A DNA stretch of 41,237 bases. It comes from Acidimicrobium ferrooxidans DSM 10331 (GTDB lineage Bacteria > Actinomycetota > Acidimicrobiia > Acidimicrobiales > Ilumatobacteraceae). The notes beneath the pieces are model-generated. The model had not been told where the DNA came from. It was given only the letters and a program-made list of their open reading frames with translations, and did no database searches. Numbering within the stretch: position 1 is the stretch's first letter; each line of letters begins with the position of its first letter. This document shows, piece by piece, positions 1 through 6,980 of the stretch. A program made the translations under genes and the position numbers. The DNA lies in assembly GCA_945865395.1 (NCBI GenBank), contig CAMBDT010000002.1, positions 1 through 41,237 on the forward strand, written 5' to 3'.

Positions 1-635
1 CCCATCGAGGCGATACCCGGATTGAGCACTTGGGCCAACAGCGCGGCATGTCGCGACTCTTGTTGACCGATTCGAATTGCGTCGGCGCGCAATTTCGGAT
101 CAGAAATTAGTTCGACAACACCTTGATAAGTCTGTGCTGCAAGATTCTCGAGGGCGTGGGCGAGTGCGACGACATCAATGCCGACATTTGGGTTTTTGTC
201 GTCGGTGATCAACGCCAACGCCGGAGTGATGTATAGATCGTTGATGCGCACATTTGCGCAGCGATGTTCTTTGCCGCCCAACGCACGAACCAAACTATTT
301 ACGGCGTCCGCGTGGGCTTGGTGATCATCACGAAATCGTTTGGCAATTTCGGTTGCACCAGCCAGGTCGCCGGTGAACACGCCAAGACCGAGCGCCGCCG
401 TATACGTATCTATTGCGTTGTATTCAAGGGATGCTGCCGTGCGCAAAAGTACTTCATCCGTAACTTCGGCCTCCGCCAATGCGGTAGTAGATGGCGCTTC
501 GCCAAGACGCGCGATTGCGCCGTCATCAACAACGCCTGCTTGTTTGCCGCATGCAGCCAAAACCAGACCTGAAGCCAGTGACAAGCCGCTGATGCGCAAC
601 AATTCGCGACGACTGAGTTTATTTAGTTGGTTCAT
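1..635 (-). CDS. Tat-exported ferritin-like lipoprotein (3' end outside window)
   Basis: The frame opens with ATG at 635-633 and stays open to the window edge, giving about 211 residues without a stop. The N-terminus has a twin-arginine signal (SRRELLRISG, about residues 8-17) followed by a hydrophobic stretch ending in a lipobox LAAC near residue 30, so a folded, lipid-anchored extracytoplasmic protein is predicted. The mature part is helical and carries ferritin-like carboxylate/histidine motifs (SLEYNAIDTY, HQAHAD, ALENLAAQTY, and ESRHAALL near the edge), resembling the ferritin-like domain families common in actinobacteria. Its ATG overlaps the TGA of the upstream ferritin-like gene (ATGA), so the two are probably translationally coupled. 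Metal content and function (iron storage, diiron oxidase or a structural role) cannot be told from sequence. Seen: signal, lipobox, motifs. Inferred: Tat export and metal binding. Confidence 0.8.
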   Translation of the reverse strand, partial: MNQLNKLSRRELLRISGLSLASGLVLAACGKQAGVVDDGAIARLGEAPSTTALAEAEVTDEVLLRTAASLEYNAIDTYTAALGLGVFTGDLAGATEIAKRFRDDHQAHADAVNSLVRALGGKEHRCANVRINDLYITPALALITDDKNPNVGIDVVALAHALENLAAQTYQGVVELISDPKLRADAIRIGQQESRHAALLAQVLNPGIASM

Positions 636-1090
636 TGTGTCACCAACGACTGCGCCGTGTTTTCAAGTGCAAGATCTAAATTTGTAGAGATGCGTGTGGC
701 GAGCATCGCTGCATGTCGTGCCTCGACTGTGGTGATTGAGGCGAGCAGCGCCGCATTTTTGGCAGATGCAAGTTTTTCGATGATCGCCGTGTGAGTCGCG
801 ATTGCGGTGTTTTCGAGTTCGAGCAGTGTCGCCCAAAAATTGTTTGCATCTGACAGCAACGCAAAAAATTTGGTGTATGCCTCGTTGTTGCGCTCGGTTG
901 CAGCACGCTTGCCGAGCACACCATTGAGGGTTTGCTCATAAGCGGCATGGTGACTGTGCATCAATGCGAGCAGCCCCTGTTCATCGTCAGACTTCGATTT
1001 TCGCGAAAGGGCGCTTGCATAAATATCGCGTGCGGCCAGTTCGAGTGCCTGGGCGGCAACGAGAAGGTTGATGTCGTTGTCTGAAAGCAT
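632..1090 (-). CDS. Ferritin-like helical protein, 152 aa
   Basis: This short, all-helical protein has no signal peptide. Candidate metal ligands are spaced as in a four-helix ferritin-like fold: ALELAARDIY in helix 1, HSHHAAYEQ in helix 2, LELENTAIATH in helix 3 and VEARHAAML in helix 4. It lies 19 nt downstream of the FGGY kinase and overlaps the Tat-lipoprotein start by four bases (ATGA), so the two ferritin-like proteins are likely made together and may act as a pair across or on either side of the membrane. The link with the glycerol-phosphate genes upstream in the same operon is not understood. The family assignment rests on motif spacing only, and no specific enzyme activity can be claimed. 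Confidence 0.7.
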   Translation of the reverse strand: MLSDNDINLLVAAQALELAARDIYASALSRKSKSDDEQGLLALMHSHHAAYEQTLNGVLGKRAATERNNEAYTKFFALLSDANNFWATLLELENTAIATHTAIIEKLASAKNAALLASITTVEARHAAMLATRISTNLDLALENTAQSLVTQ

Positions 1091-1109
1091 TTGATAAATC
1101 TAGACGAAT

Positions 1110-2573
1110 TTAGAAGTCGAGACTCGACAGCGCGGGGATCCAATTGCGTGCGCGAGAAACTGCCTCGTGCCATTGTGCACGATCGAGTCGGTCGGTGGGG
1201 CTGACGATTTTTGCCGGAGTCCATGTGCTCGTTGCTTGCTCGAGCGATGACCAGAAATTAACTGCAACGCCCGCCAAAAATGCCGCACCGAGCGTCGTGG
1301 CTTCGGTAACTGGTGAAACCTCGATATCTAGCCCAGTTGCATTGGCCAGCGCCTGCACAAAAGTTGGGTTGCGACTCATGCCGCCGTCGATGCGAATCGA
1401 GTTGACCTCGAGTTGCGTCGCGGCCACAACCGACTCGACCATGTCGGCGCCGCGGTGAGCGATGCCTTCTAAAACGGCGCGAACAACATGGTTGCGAGAC
1501 GTGCCACGTGTGATGCCGAGCAAAGTGCCGCGCGCCCCGTAATCCCAATTCGGGGTGCCCAAACCAAAAAGTGCGGGCACAAATACGACGCCCGCACTAT
1601 CGGAAACTTGAGCGGCAAGTTCGTGAGTTTCTTCGGGCGAGTTGACCAATTGCATATCATCTCGAAGCCAATCAATGTTCGTGCCAGCAGCAAGCATTAT
1701 CGCCTCAGACGCCCAATGTGTTTGTGTTGCATCTCGATAGGCGACAATCGGGTAGGTGCCGTGTTCATTGCGCGCAAACTTTGTCGGGCTTTGCTGACCG
1801 GTGAAAGTGTTGAGCATGCCACCAGTGCCGAATGTAATTTTCGTTGCGCCGCTTGTGATGCAAGCCTGACCAATTAATGATGATTGCTGATCGCCGATTA
1901 GCGCCGCAATCGGTGGCGAACCAGGCAGTGCAGTGGCGTTGCCGATAACACCAGTTGAAGCAACGATCTTTGGCAGTGTGTTGATGTCGACACCCAGCAG
2001 TTCGCAAAGTCGCGGTGACCATGACGACGCGTTAAGTTCGCATAGACCGGTAACTGCCGCGTTGCTTGAATCGGTCGTGTGTAGTTGATTGTTTGAAAGC
2101 ACGGCCGAGATAAACGAGTCGACGGTGCCGATGCGAACATCGCGAACGTCAATTTTGTTCGCGTCAATGTAATGCCGCAACATCCACGCTGCTTTTGTTG
2201 CCGTCTGATTTGGCGCGAGTTTGATGTTGTGTTCGGCCGCGGCCGTCATGCATTCGCCGACTGTACGCAGATCTTGCCAACCCAATGCAGGGCCAAAAGG
2301 TTTGCCGGTTGACTTGCTCCAGATCACGGTCGACGCTCGCTGATTGGTGATGCCGACACTGACGATCTTGTCTGACGCTCGTGCCTGTTCGATTGTCTTT
2401 AAACAGACTCGCAATACCGAGTCGGCCATTTGTTGTGCATCGAACTCGACCATTCCGGGCGCTGGAGTATTCGGTCGACAAGCTTCGTAGTTTAAAAAGT
2501 GCAGCGAGCCGTCATGTCGCACAACTGCGGCGCGCAAGCCACTCGTGCCAATGTCAATGACCAGAACGCTCAA
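1110..2573 (-). CDS. FGGY-family carbohydrate kinase, glycerol-kinase-like but with altered pocket
   Basis: At 487 aa this is the usual FGGY kinase length. The N-terminal ATPase motif is VLVIDIGTSGLRAA, and the C-terminal domain has RIDGGMSRNPTFVQ and GAAFLAG. The start is TTG at 2573-2571, supported by a GGGAGG ribosome site (plus-strand CCTCCC at 2581-2586) seven bases upstream. Compared with E. coli GlpK, the glycerol-contacting Arg is kept (NQRAS) but the following Glu is Ala, and the Tyr of the DPYFSGTK motif is replaced (PNQTATK). The Trp of GWQDLRT and the Asp of GDQQ are kept. The other FGGY gene here, at 15123-16577, has all the canonical residues, so this paralogue probably phosphorylates a different polyol or ketose. 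The gene follows the flavoprotein gene by 29 nt. The substrate is unknown. Confidence 0.85.
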   Translation of the reverse strand: MSVLVIDIGTSGLRAAVVRHDGSLHFLNYEACRPNTPAPGMVEFDAQQMADSVLRVCLKTIEQARASDKIVSVGITNQRASTVIWSKSTGKPFGPALGWQDLRTVGECMTAAAEHNIKLAPNQTATKAAWMLRHYIDANKIDVRDVRIGTVDSFISAVLSNNQLHTTDSSNAAVTGLCELNASSWSPRLCELLGVDINTLPKIVASTGVIGNATALPGSPPIAALIGDQQSSLIGQACITSGATKITFGTGGMLNTFTGQQSPTKFARNEHGTYPIVAYRDATQTHWASEAIMLAAGTNIDWLRDDMQLVNSPEETHELAAQVSDSAGVVFVPALFGLGTPNWDYGARGTLLGITRGTSRNHVVRAVLEGIAHRGADMVESVVAATQLEVNSIRIDGGMSRNPTFVQALANATGLDIEVSPVTEATTLGAAFLAGVAVNFWSSLEQATSTWTPAKIVSPTDRLDRAQWHEAVSRARNWIPALSSLDF

Positions 2574-2602
2574 AGTTCAACCTCCCGTATTTAATCGCTT
2601 GC

Positions 2603-4105
2603 TTAAATTTTGTATTCGCCGCGCTTAGAGGCGATGCCGAACTTGCCGGGGTTCAAAATGTCTTGTGGGTCAAGAACATTTTTTATCGATGTCAAAATGC
2701 CGTGAGCCGAGCCGAGCGCTTGCTTTATATATTTGGCGCGGTTGATGCCGACCCCGTGGTGGTGTGTGAGATTCGCGCCTGCTTGCAGGGCCGAATTCTG
2801 TGCAGCATCCCAAATCTGTGAATAGGCGAGTTCGATTGAGGCAAGTTCTTTGTCTAGCGGTTCGGCAACGAAAGTGAAATAGATGCAAGCACCGTCTGAA
2901 TAACTGTGCGAAATATGGCAAGTTGCGCTGCGTGCGCCGGTCACTTGCATGATCGAAGATTTCACCGCATCGGCAACTTGGTTTACGCGTGACCAAGCAA
3001 CGGCAACTTCCATCGTGTCGATGACAAAGCCCTTCTTCGAAAGAATTTGCAATCCGCTTGTGTCGTTGCGATGGCTAAGCCAGTTGTCTACGAGTTTGGC
3101 GTCGGCAACTTCGCCACGATTTTCAAGCGCTGCCTGACTGACTATTTTTAGTGTCGCGTCAACCAAAATTTCAACGCCTTCATCGAGAACCAACAGCGTG
3201 CAGGTCGTGCCATCGCCACCGTGACTGCGCTTGCTCTCGCGTTCGTCATAAAGTCTCAACACAGCAGGCGTAGCGCCCTGCCTAATCGCAGTGCGCATTG
3301 TTTCGACTGCAGCAGCGAAATTTGCGAATCGAAACGCAGTTTTTCTTGTGCATGTAGGCAGTGGATGCGCGCGCAACCAAACTTTGGTGATGATGCCTAG
3401 CGTGCCTTCGCTACCGATGAACAGCGATGTTAAATTCGGCCCCGCGGCACCCGCGGGTTCTGTGCCGGTCAGAATAATCGAACCATCGGCGAGCACGACC
3501 TCGAGGCCGGCAACCATGTCGTCGATTTTTCCGTAGCGAGTTGAGAACTGACCTGCGCCACGCGAACCAATCCATCCGCCGACAGTAGAAATATCAAAAG
3601 ACTGCGGAAAGTGCCCGACTGTGAGTTCGTATTTAGCATTGATTTCGTTTTCTAGATCTGGCCCAAATGTGCCGGGCAGCACTTCAATCAGACCAGAGAG
3701 TTGATCAACGCTGACGACGCCGTGCAGATCTGTCGTGTCGATTACGACACCAGAAAAAAGTGGCACCGCCGCACCGCACACGCCAGAACGACCGCCTGAC
3801 ACTGTGACGGGCACCGAGTGTTCTGCGCAAAGCGAAACAACTTCACTGACTTGTCTGGTTGAAGTCGGTCGACAGACAGCGCTTGGTCGTCGCGTCGTCA
3901 TACCGTTCAATGACCAATGCATCGCCAATGGCCACCAGTCGCGCGCATGTTCGACGAGGTCGCTTGTCGAAGTTGAACTTGGGCAAACTTTGCTCAGCGA
4001 GCTCAAGAACTCAGGTGATAACTCTGTGGCGACTGTTTTAATTCGATCGGTGAGATCATCAACCGCCTTAGCAAACTCAATCGGCGATGTCGGCTTGATC
4101 GTCAT
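2603..4105 (-). CDS. FAD-binding oxidase, alkyl-dihydroxyacetonephosphate synthase-like
   Basis: This is a 500-aa protein of the vanillyl-alcohol-oxidase/PCMH flavoprotein fold. The FAD-binding half has VTVSGGRSGV and the segment around residues 165-195 (PQSFDISTVGGWIGSRGAGQ, then STRYGKIDDMV). That segment, and the late HHHGVG motif near residue 448, are hallmarks of alkyl-DHAP synthase (AGPS), which in eukaryotes exchanges the acyl chain of acyl-DHAP for a fatty alcohol to form the ether bond. Bacterial homologues are mostly uncharacterised and could instead be 2-hydroxyacid or glycerol-phosphate oxidases. It starts three bases after glpD, whose product makes DHAP, which fits a DHAP-linked substrate. 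Mycobacteria also keep an AGPS-like flavoprotein beside glpD. Family confidence is good. The reaction is inferred. Confidence 0.85.
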   Translation of the reverse strand: MTIKPTSPIEFAKAVDDLTDRIKTVATELSPEFLSSLSKVCPSSTSTSDLVEHARDWWPLAMHWSLNGMTTRRPSAVCRPTSTRQVSEVVSLCAEHSVPVTVSGGRSGVCGAAVPLFSGVVIDTTDLHGVVSVDQLSGLIEVLPGTFGPDLENEINAKYELTVGHFPQSFDISTVGGWIGSRGAGQFSTRYGKIDDMVAGLEVVLADGSIILTGTEPAGAAGPNLTSLFIGSEGTLGIITKVWLRAHPLPTCTRKTAFRFANFAAAVETMRTAIRQGATPAVLRLYDERESKRSHGGDGTTCTLLVLDEGVEILVDATLKIVSQAALENRGEVADAKLVDNWLSHRNDTSGLQILSKKGFVIDTMEVAVAWSRVNQVADAVKSSIMQVTGARSATCHISHSYSDGACIYFTFVAEPLDKELASIELAYSQIWDAAQNSALQAGANLTHHHGVGINRAKYIKQALGSAHGILTSIKNVLDPQDILNPGKFGIASKRGEYKI

Positions 4106-4108
4106 GAA

Positions 4109-5764
4109 TTATTGCAATGCGAGCGCCGCGTGGTCTTCATCTGCACACGAATCACAGTAACTCAGAACCTGATTGTTGATCTCTTGCTCGCTCCAGCCGA
4201 GATATGGCGCGATGAGTTCGGCGACAATTCGGGCGCTGGCCACGCTCGCGCGTCGGTTGATGATTCTGGCTCGTGTGCGTCGCGAAAGAATGTCGTCAAG
4301 AGTTCGGGCCATTTCGTGCTGCACCGCAAAAACAGCCTCGGCTCGCAAATATGGCAGGCCGGCAATCAAAGGTTCGCCCAGACTTGTGTTTTGATCAATC
4401 ATCGCGGTGAGAATTTCTGCTTCGCGCCCGAAACGGTCACGAAGATGTATTGCGTTTTTATCCTTCAGTTTTGGCGCACTGTTATCAGCACCAATCAACT
4501 TGAGGCTCTTGGTCTTACATCGTGCCGAAGTGCCGAGAGTTTCAAGAACTTGGTCGACCGTGTCTTGTGCCATTTTGCGGTAAGTCGTAAGTTTGCCGCC
4601 GGCGATCGTGATCACACCAGACTGCGACTTCGAAACTTTGTGACGTCGTGACAAGTCGGCCGTTCGCGAACTGATCTTTTCGCCACTCACGCTTTTAACT
4701 AGTGGTCGCAACCCTGACCACACCGCGGTCACATCATCGGCGGTCACATTAGTAGTCACGGCAGCATTAAGCGCCTTGAGCACATAATTGATATCAACGC
4801 TGGTGCACTGCGGGTCGTCAATCGAGCCTTGATAGTCGGTATCTGTCGTACCTATATATGTGTATTGATAGGTGCCGTCGTAGTTCGAAATCCATGGCAC
4901 CAAAAACAAACTGCGTTTATCGCCCGGCACCGGAATAACGACGGCGATGTCGTTGCGAACGAGTTTCCATGGCACTGTCAAGTGCACGCCCTTCGCGGGG
5001 CGAATCGATTCGGGGTTTTTGCCTGCATCGGTTGTCATCACTTCGTCAGACCAAACACCAGCGGCGTTGACGACAACTCGCGCGTTGACGGTGAAAGCGT
5101 CGCGATCATGAGGTTTGACGATCGCGCCAGATGCACGGCCTTGCTCGTCGTGCAGAATTTTATCGACCTGCGTGTAATTCAGAACCGAAGCGCCGTGATT
5201 TTCAGCCGTGCGGGCGAGTGCGATGCAAACTCTTGCGTCGTCGGCCATCGCATCAAAATATAAATAGGCCGAGCCAATTCGTTTGCGATCCATCGTCGGT
5301 AAGTGAGCGAAGGCTTTGTCGGCTTTGAGTCGACGATGAAATTTGCCGATTCGCCAACCACCGGTCAGGTCATACATCCATAAAGCAGTGCCAAGTGCGC
5401 GAGCGATTTTGCGTGACACAACGCCATCGCGCTTCAAAATCGGAATCATGAATGGCAGCGTTTGCACCAAGTGTGGTGCGTTGCGCTTGAGTCGGTGTCG
5501 TTCGTGCAGTGCCTCGTAGACGAGTGCGACTTCACCTTGTTGTAAATATCTGACTCCACCGTGAATCAGCTTGCTGCTTTTCGAGGATGTACCCGACGCG
5601 AAGTCGTCGCGCTCGACAAGCGCAACTTTTAACCCGCGGGTGGCTGCGTCAACGGCGACGCCGAGGCCAGTGATGCCACCGCCGATAACCAACACATCAA
5701 ATTGCTGCTGCTGCAATTGGTCTAGGGCGCGACGACGCTGGGCGACGACATCAATATCAGGCAT
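4109..5764 (-). CDS. glpD: Aerobic glycerol-3-phosphate dehydrogenase
   Basis: At 551 aa this has the typical GlpD length. It oxidises sn-glycerol 3-phosphate to DHAP with FAD and passes electrons to the quinone pool at the membrane. The Rossmann FAD motif GGGITGLG lies at residues 28-35, followed by LVERDDFASGTSSKSSKLIHGG and RYLQQGE, strong GlpD signatures. The GVHLTVPW, TDTDY and GGKLTTYR motifs are also present. It is the first gene of the five-gene minus-strand operon. There is no good ribosome site before the ATG, but TAGGCT ends six bases before it on the coding strand, so a leaderless transcript is possible. Glycerol 3-phosphate would come from the separate canonical glycerol kinase at 15123-16577 or from lipid turnover. 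Confidence 0.96.
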   Translation of the reverse strand: MPDIDVVAQRRRALDQLQQQQFDVLVIGGGITGLGVAVDAATRGLKVALVERDDFASGTSSKSSKLIHGGVRYLQQGEVALVYEALHERHRLKRNAPHLVQTLPFMIPILKRDGVVSRKIARALGTALWMYDLTGGWRIGKFHRRLKADKAFAHLPTMDRKRIGSAYLYFDAMADDARVCIALARTAENHGASVLNYTQVDKILHDEQGRASGAIVKPHDRDAFTVNARVVVNAAGVWSDEVMTTDAGKNPESIRPAKGVHLTVPWKLVRNDIAVVIPVPGDKRSLFLVPWISNYDGTYQYTYIGTTDTDYQGSIDDPQCTSVDINYVLKALNAAVTTNVTADDVTAVWSGLRPLVKSVSGEKISSRTADLSRRHKVSKSQSGVITIAGGKLTTYRKMAQDTVDQVLETLGTSARCKTKSLKLIGADNSAPKLKDKNAIHLRDRFGREAEILTAMIDQNTSLGEPLIAGLPYLRAEAVFAVQHEMARTLDDILSRRTRARIINRRASVASARIVAELIAPYLGWSEQEINNQVLSYCDSCADEDHAALALQ

Positions 5765-5857
5765 TGTTTTAGCCTAAACGAGCAATGCAATTTTGTTCGG
5801 CTCGTGGTGGTCGCAAATCGTTTGTACAACCTGACGAAGTAGCCAAAGTCACATTGA

Positions 5858-5888
5858 TTGTTAGTTAGCAAGACTTGCAAATTAGAAT
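5858..5888 (+). promoter_or_regulatory. Possible promoter of the Fur-family gene
   Basis: TAGAAT at 5883-5888 resembles a -10 box. TTGTTA at 5858-5863 lies 19 bases upstream as a weak -35. A transcript would start near 5895, 16 bases before the GTG at 5911. This is inferred by eye; the spacing is longer than ideal. Confidence 0.35.
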
Positions 5889-5906
5889 TGAAACGACTAG
5901 TTTCAA
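5888..5906. promoter_or_regulatory. Perfect palindrome, candidate Fur/PerR-type operator
   Basis: TTGAAAC, a five-base spacer GACTA, and GTTTCAA form a perfect 7+7 inverted repeat of 19 bp, the size of a typical Fur-family box. It abuts the putative -10 and ends four bases before the GTG proposed as the regulator's start, where a bound repressor would block initiation. A single GTTTCAA half-site also lies at 6948-6954, 26 bases before the iron-sulfur gene. Binding is inferred; the bases do not match the classical E. coli Fur box. Confidence 0.5.
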
Positions 5907-5910
5907 AGGC

Positions 5911-6375
5911 GTGCATTCGCCAACTGAATTAGCCCAAATATTTCGCGAAAAGCAGCTGAAGCTCACCCCCCAGCGGCAGCTGCTTTTCGGTCTATTGCAT
6001 GAAAACAATGCCCATCCGTCGGCCGAGAACCTGTTCGAAGTTGCCAGCAAGCAAATGCCCGGCATTTCGTTGCGCACGGTTTATCAGACATTGGGCGAAC
6101 TTGCCGAAATGGGCGAGTTGCAGTTGGTTGACGTGGGCGATGGCGCAAAACGTTTCGACCCAAACATGGGCGAACATCATCACTTTGTTTGCGAATCGTG
6201 CGGGTCAATTCACGATGTCGAGATCTCATCCACACCAAAAATTCGCGGCGAAGGTGCTGGCTACGAAGTCAATGAAGTAGGCGTCGTGTTTCACGGCAAG
6301 TGCACTCGGTGCAGTGCAGCAACCAAGAGATCTCCTGGTCATCAGGCGAAAAAGCAAGTAGCAAGAACCAAGTAA
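5911..6375 (+). CDS. Fur-family metalloregulator (PerR-like by context)
   Basis: This is a winged-helix Fur-family repressor. LKLTPQRQLL and HPSAENLFEVASKQMPGISL lead into TVYQTLGELAEMG, the DNA-reading helix. The dimer domain has HHHFVCESCG and a second CTRC, giving two CxxC pairs that normally hold structural zinc. I place the start at GTG 5911, which gives 154 aa with LTPQR near residue 18 as in the family. The frame can also be opened at TTG 5875, adding 12 residues, but that would put the palindrome and likely -10 box inside the gene. It lies 48 nt upstream of rubrerythrin, a peroxide scavenger, which favours a PerR-like peroxide sensor over a pure iron or zinc sensor. It is also divergent from glpD. 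The metal and inducer are not determined by sequence. Confidence 0.9.
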   Translation: MHSPTELAQIFREKQLKLTPQRQLLFGLLHENNAHPSAENLFEVASKQMPGISLRTVYQTLGELAEMGELQLVDVGDGAKRFDPNMGEHHHFVCESCGSIHDVEISSTPKIRGEGAGYEVNEVGVVFHGKCTRCSAATKRSPGHQAKKQVARTK

Positions 6376-6423
6376 GTGCAATTCAAGAAATAAACAACAA
6401 CCAAAATAGAAACGGAGAAAATC

Positions 6424-6843
6424 ATGGCCAAGCTAAATGGCACAAAAACACATGAGAATCTCAAGCACGCGTTTGCCGGCGAGAGCCAAGCAAATCGTCG
6501 ATACTTGTGGTTCGCACAGAAGGCAGACATCGAGGGTTACCCAGACGCAGCGGCATTGTTCCGATCTGTTGCTGAAGGCGAAACCGGTCACGCACACGGT
6601 CATCTCGACTATCTCGCAGAAGTTGGCGACCCAGCTTCAGGTGAGCCAATCGGCGAGACCGCAGACAACTTCAAAGCATCAGTTGCTGGTGAAACATATG
6701 AGTACACGCAGATGTATCCAGGTTTTTCCAAGACTGCACGCGAAGAAGGCTTCACAGAAATCGCCGACTGGTTCGAAACTCTTGCGCGAGCAGAGAAGAG
6801 CCACGCTGGTCGATTCGGTGAGGGTCTTAAGGCACTCGGTTAA
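6424..6843 (+). CDS. Rubrerythrin without rubredoxin domain
   Basis: This 139-aa protein consists of the diiron four-helix domain only. The expected ligands are all visible: E20, E53 and H56 in EGETGH, E90 and E93 in GETYEY, and E124 and H127 in AEKSH. Rubrerythrin reduces hydrogen peroxide to water in the cytosol. The usual C-terminal rubredoxin iron-sulfur domain is absent (the protein ends ...GEGLKALG), so electrons must come from another protein. A GGAG ribosome site sits eight bases before the ATG. It lies between a Fur-family regulator and an iron-sulfur/DUF3501 pair, a grouping I recall from other aerobic bacteria. The peroxidase role is known for the family; the electron donor is inferred to be the downstream iron-sulfur protein. 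Confidence 0.95.
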   Translation: MAKLNGTKTHENLKHAFAGESQANRRYLWFAQKADIEGYPDAAALFRSVAEGETGHAHGHLDYLAEVGDPASGEPIGETADNFKASVAGETYEYTQMYPGFSKTAREEGFTEIADWFETLARAEKSHAGRFGEGLKALG

Positions 6844-6883
6844 GCAAGTAGCAGTTAGTTAAGAAGTAAGAGCAATTATTTCG

Positions 6884-6932
6884 TGTTGGTGTCACAGGCT
6901 CAGGCTTGTGGCACCAACAGCGAGATCTTTTT
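6884..6932 (+). terminator. Hairpin terminator or attenuator after rubrerythrin
   Basis: The arm TGTTGGTGTCACA (6884-6896) pairs with TGTGGCACCAACA (6907-6919) with one G-T wobble. Two further inner pairs leave a six-base loop. A run of five T (6928-6932) follows eight bases after the stem. The gap between stem and T-run is larger than ideal, so termination may be partial. It splits rubrerythrin from the iron-sulfur gene, which would let rubrerythrin be made in excess. Confidence 0.65.
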
Positions 6933-6980
6933 CAATTTCAGATTTTTGTTTCAACATGTCGGCACGAGAGATTTTAGTTA

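Noticed and set aside
4112-4651. 179-codon plus-strand frame opposite glpD
   Set aside because: Shadow of a certain gene; no motif, and it would lie antisense within an operon.
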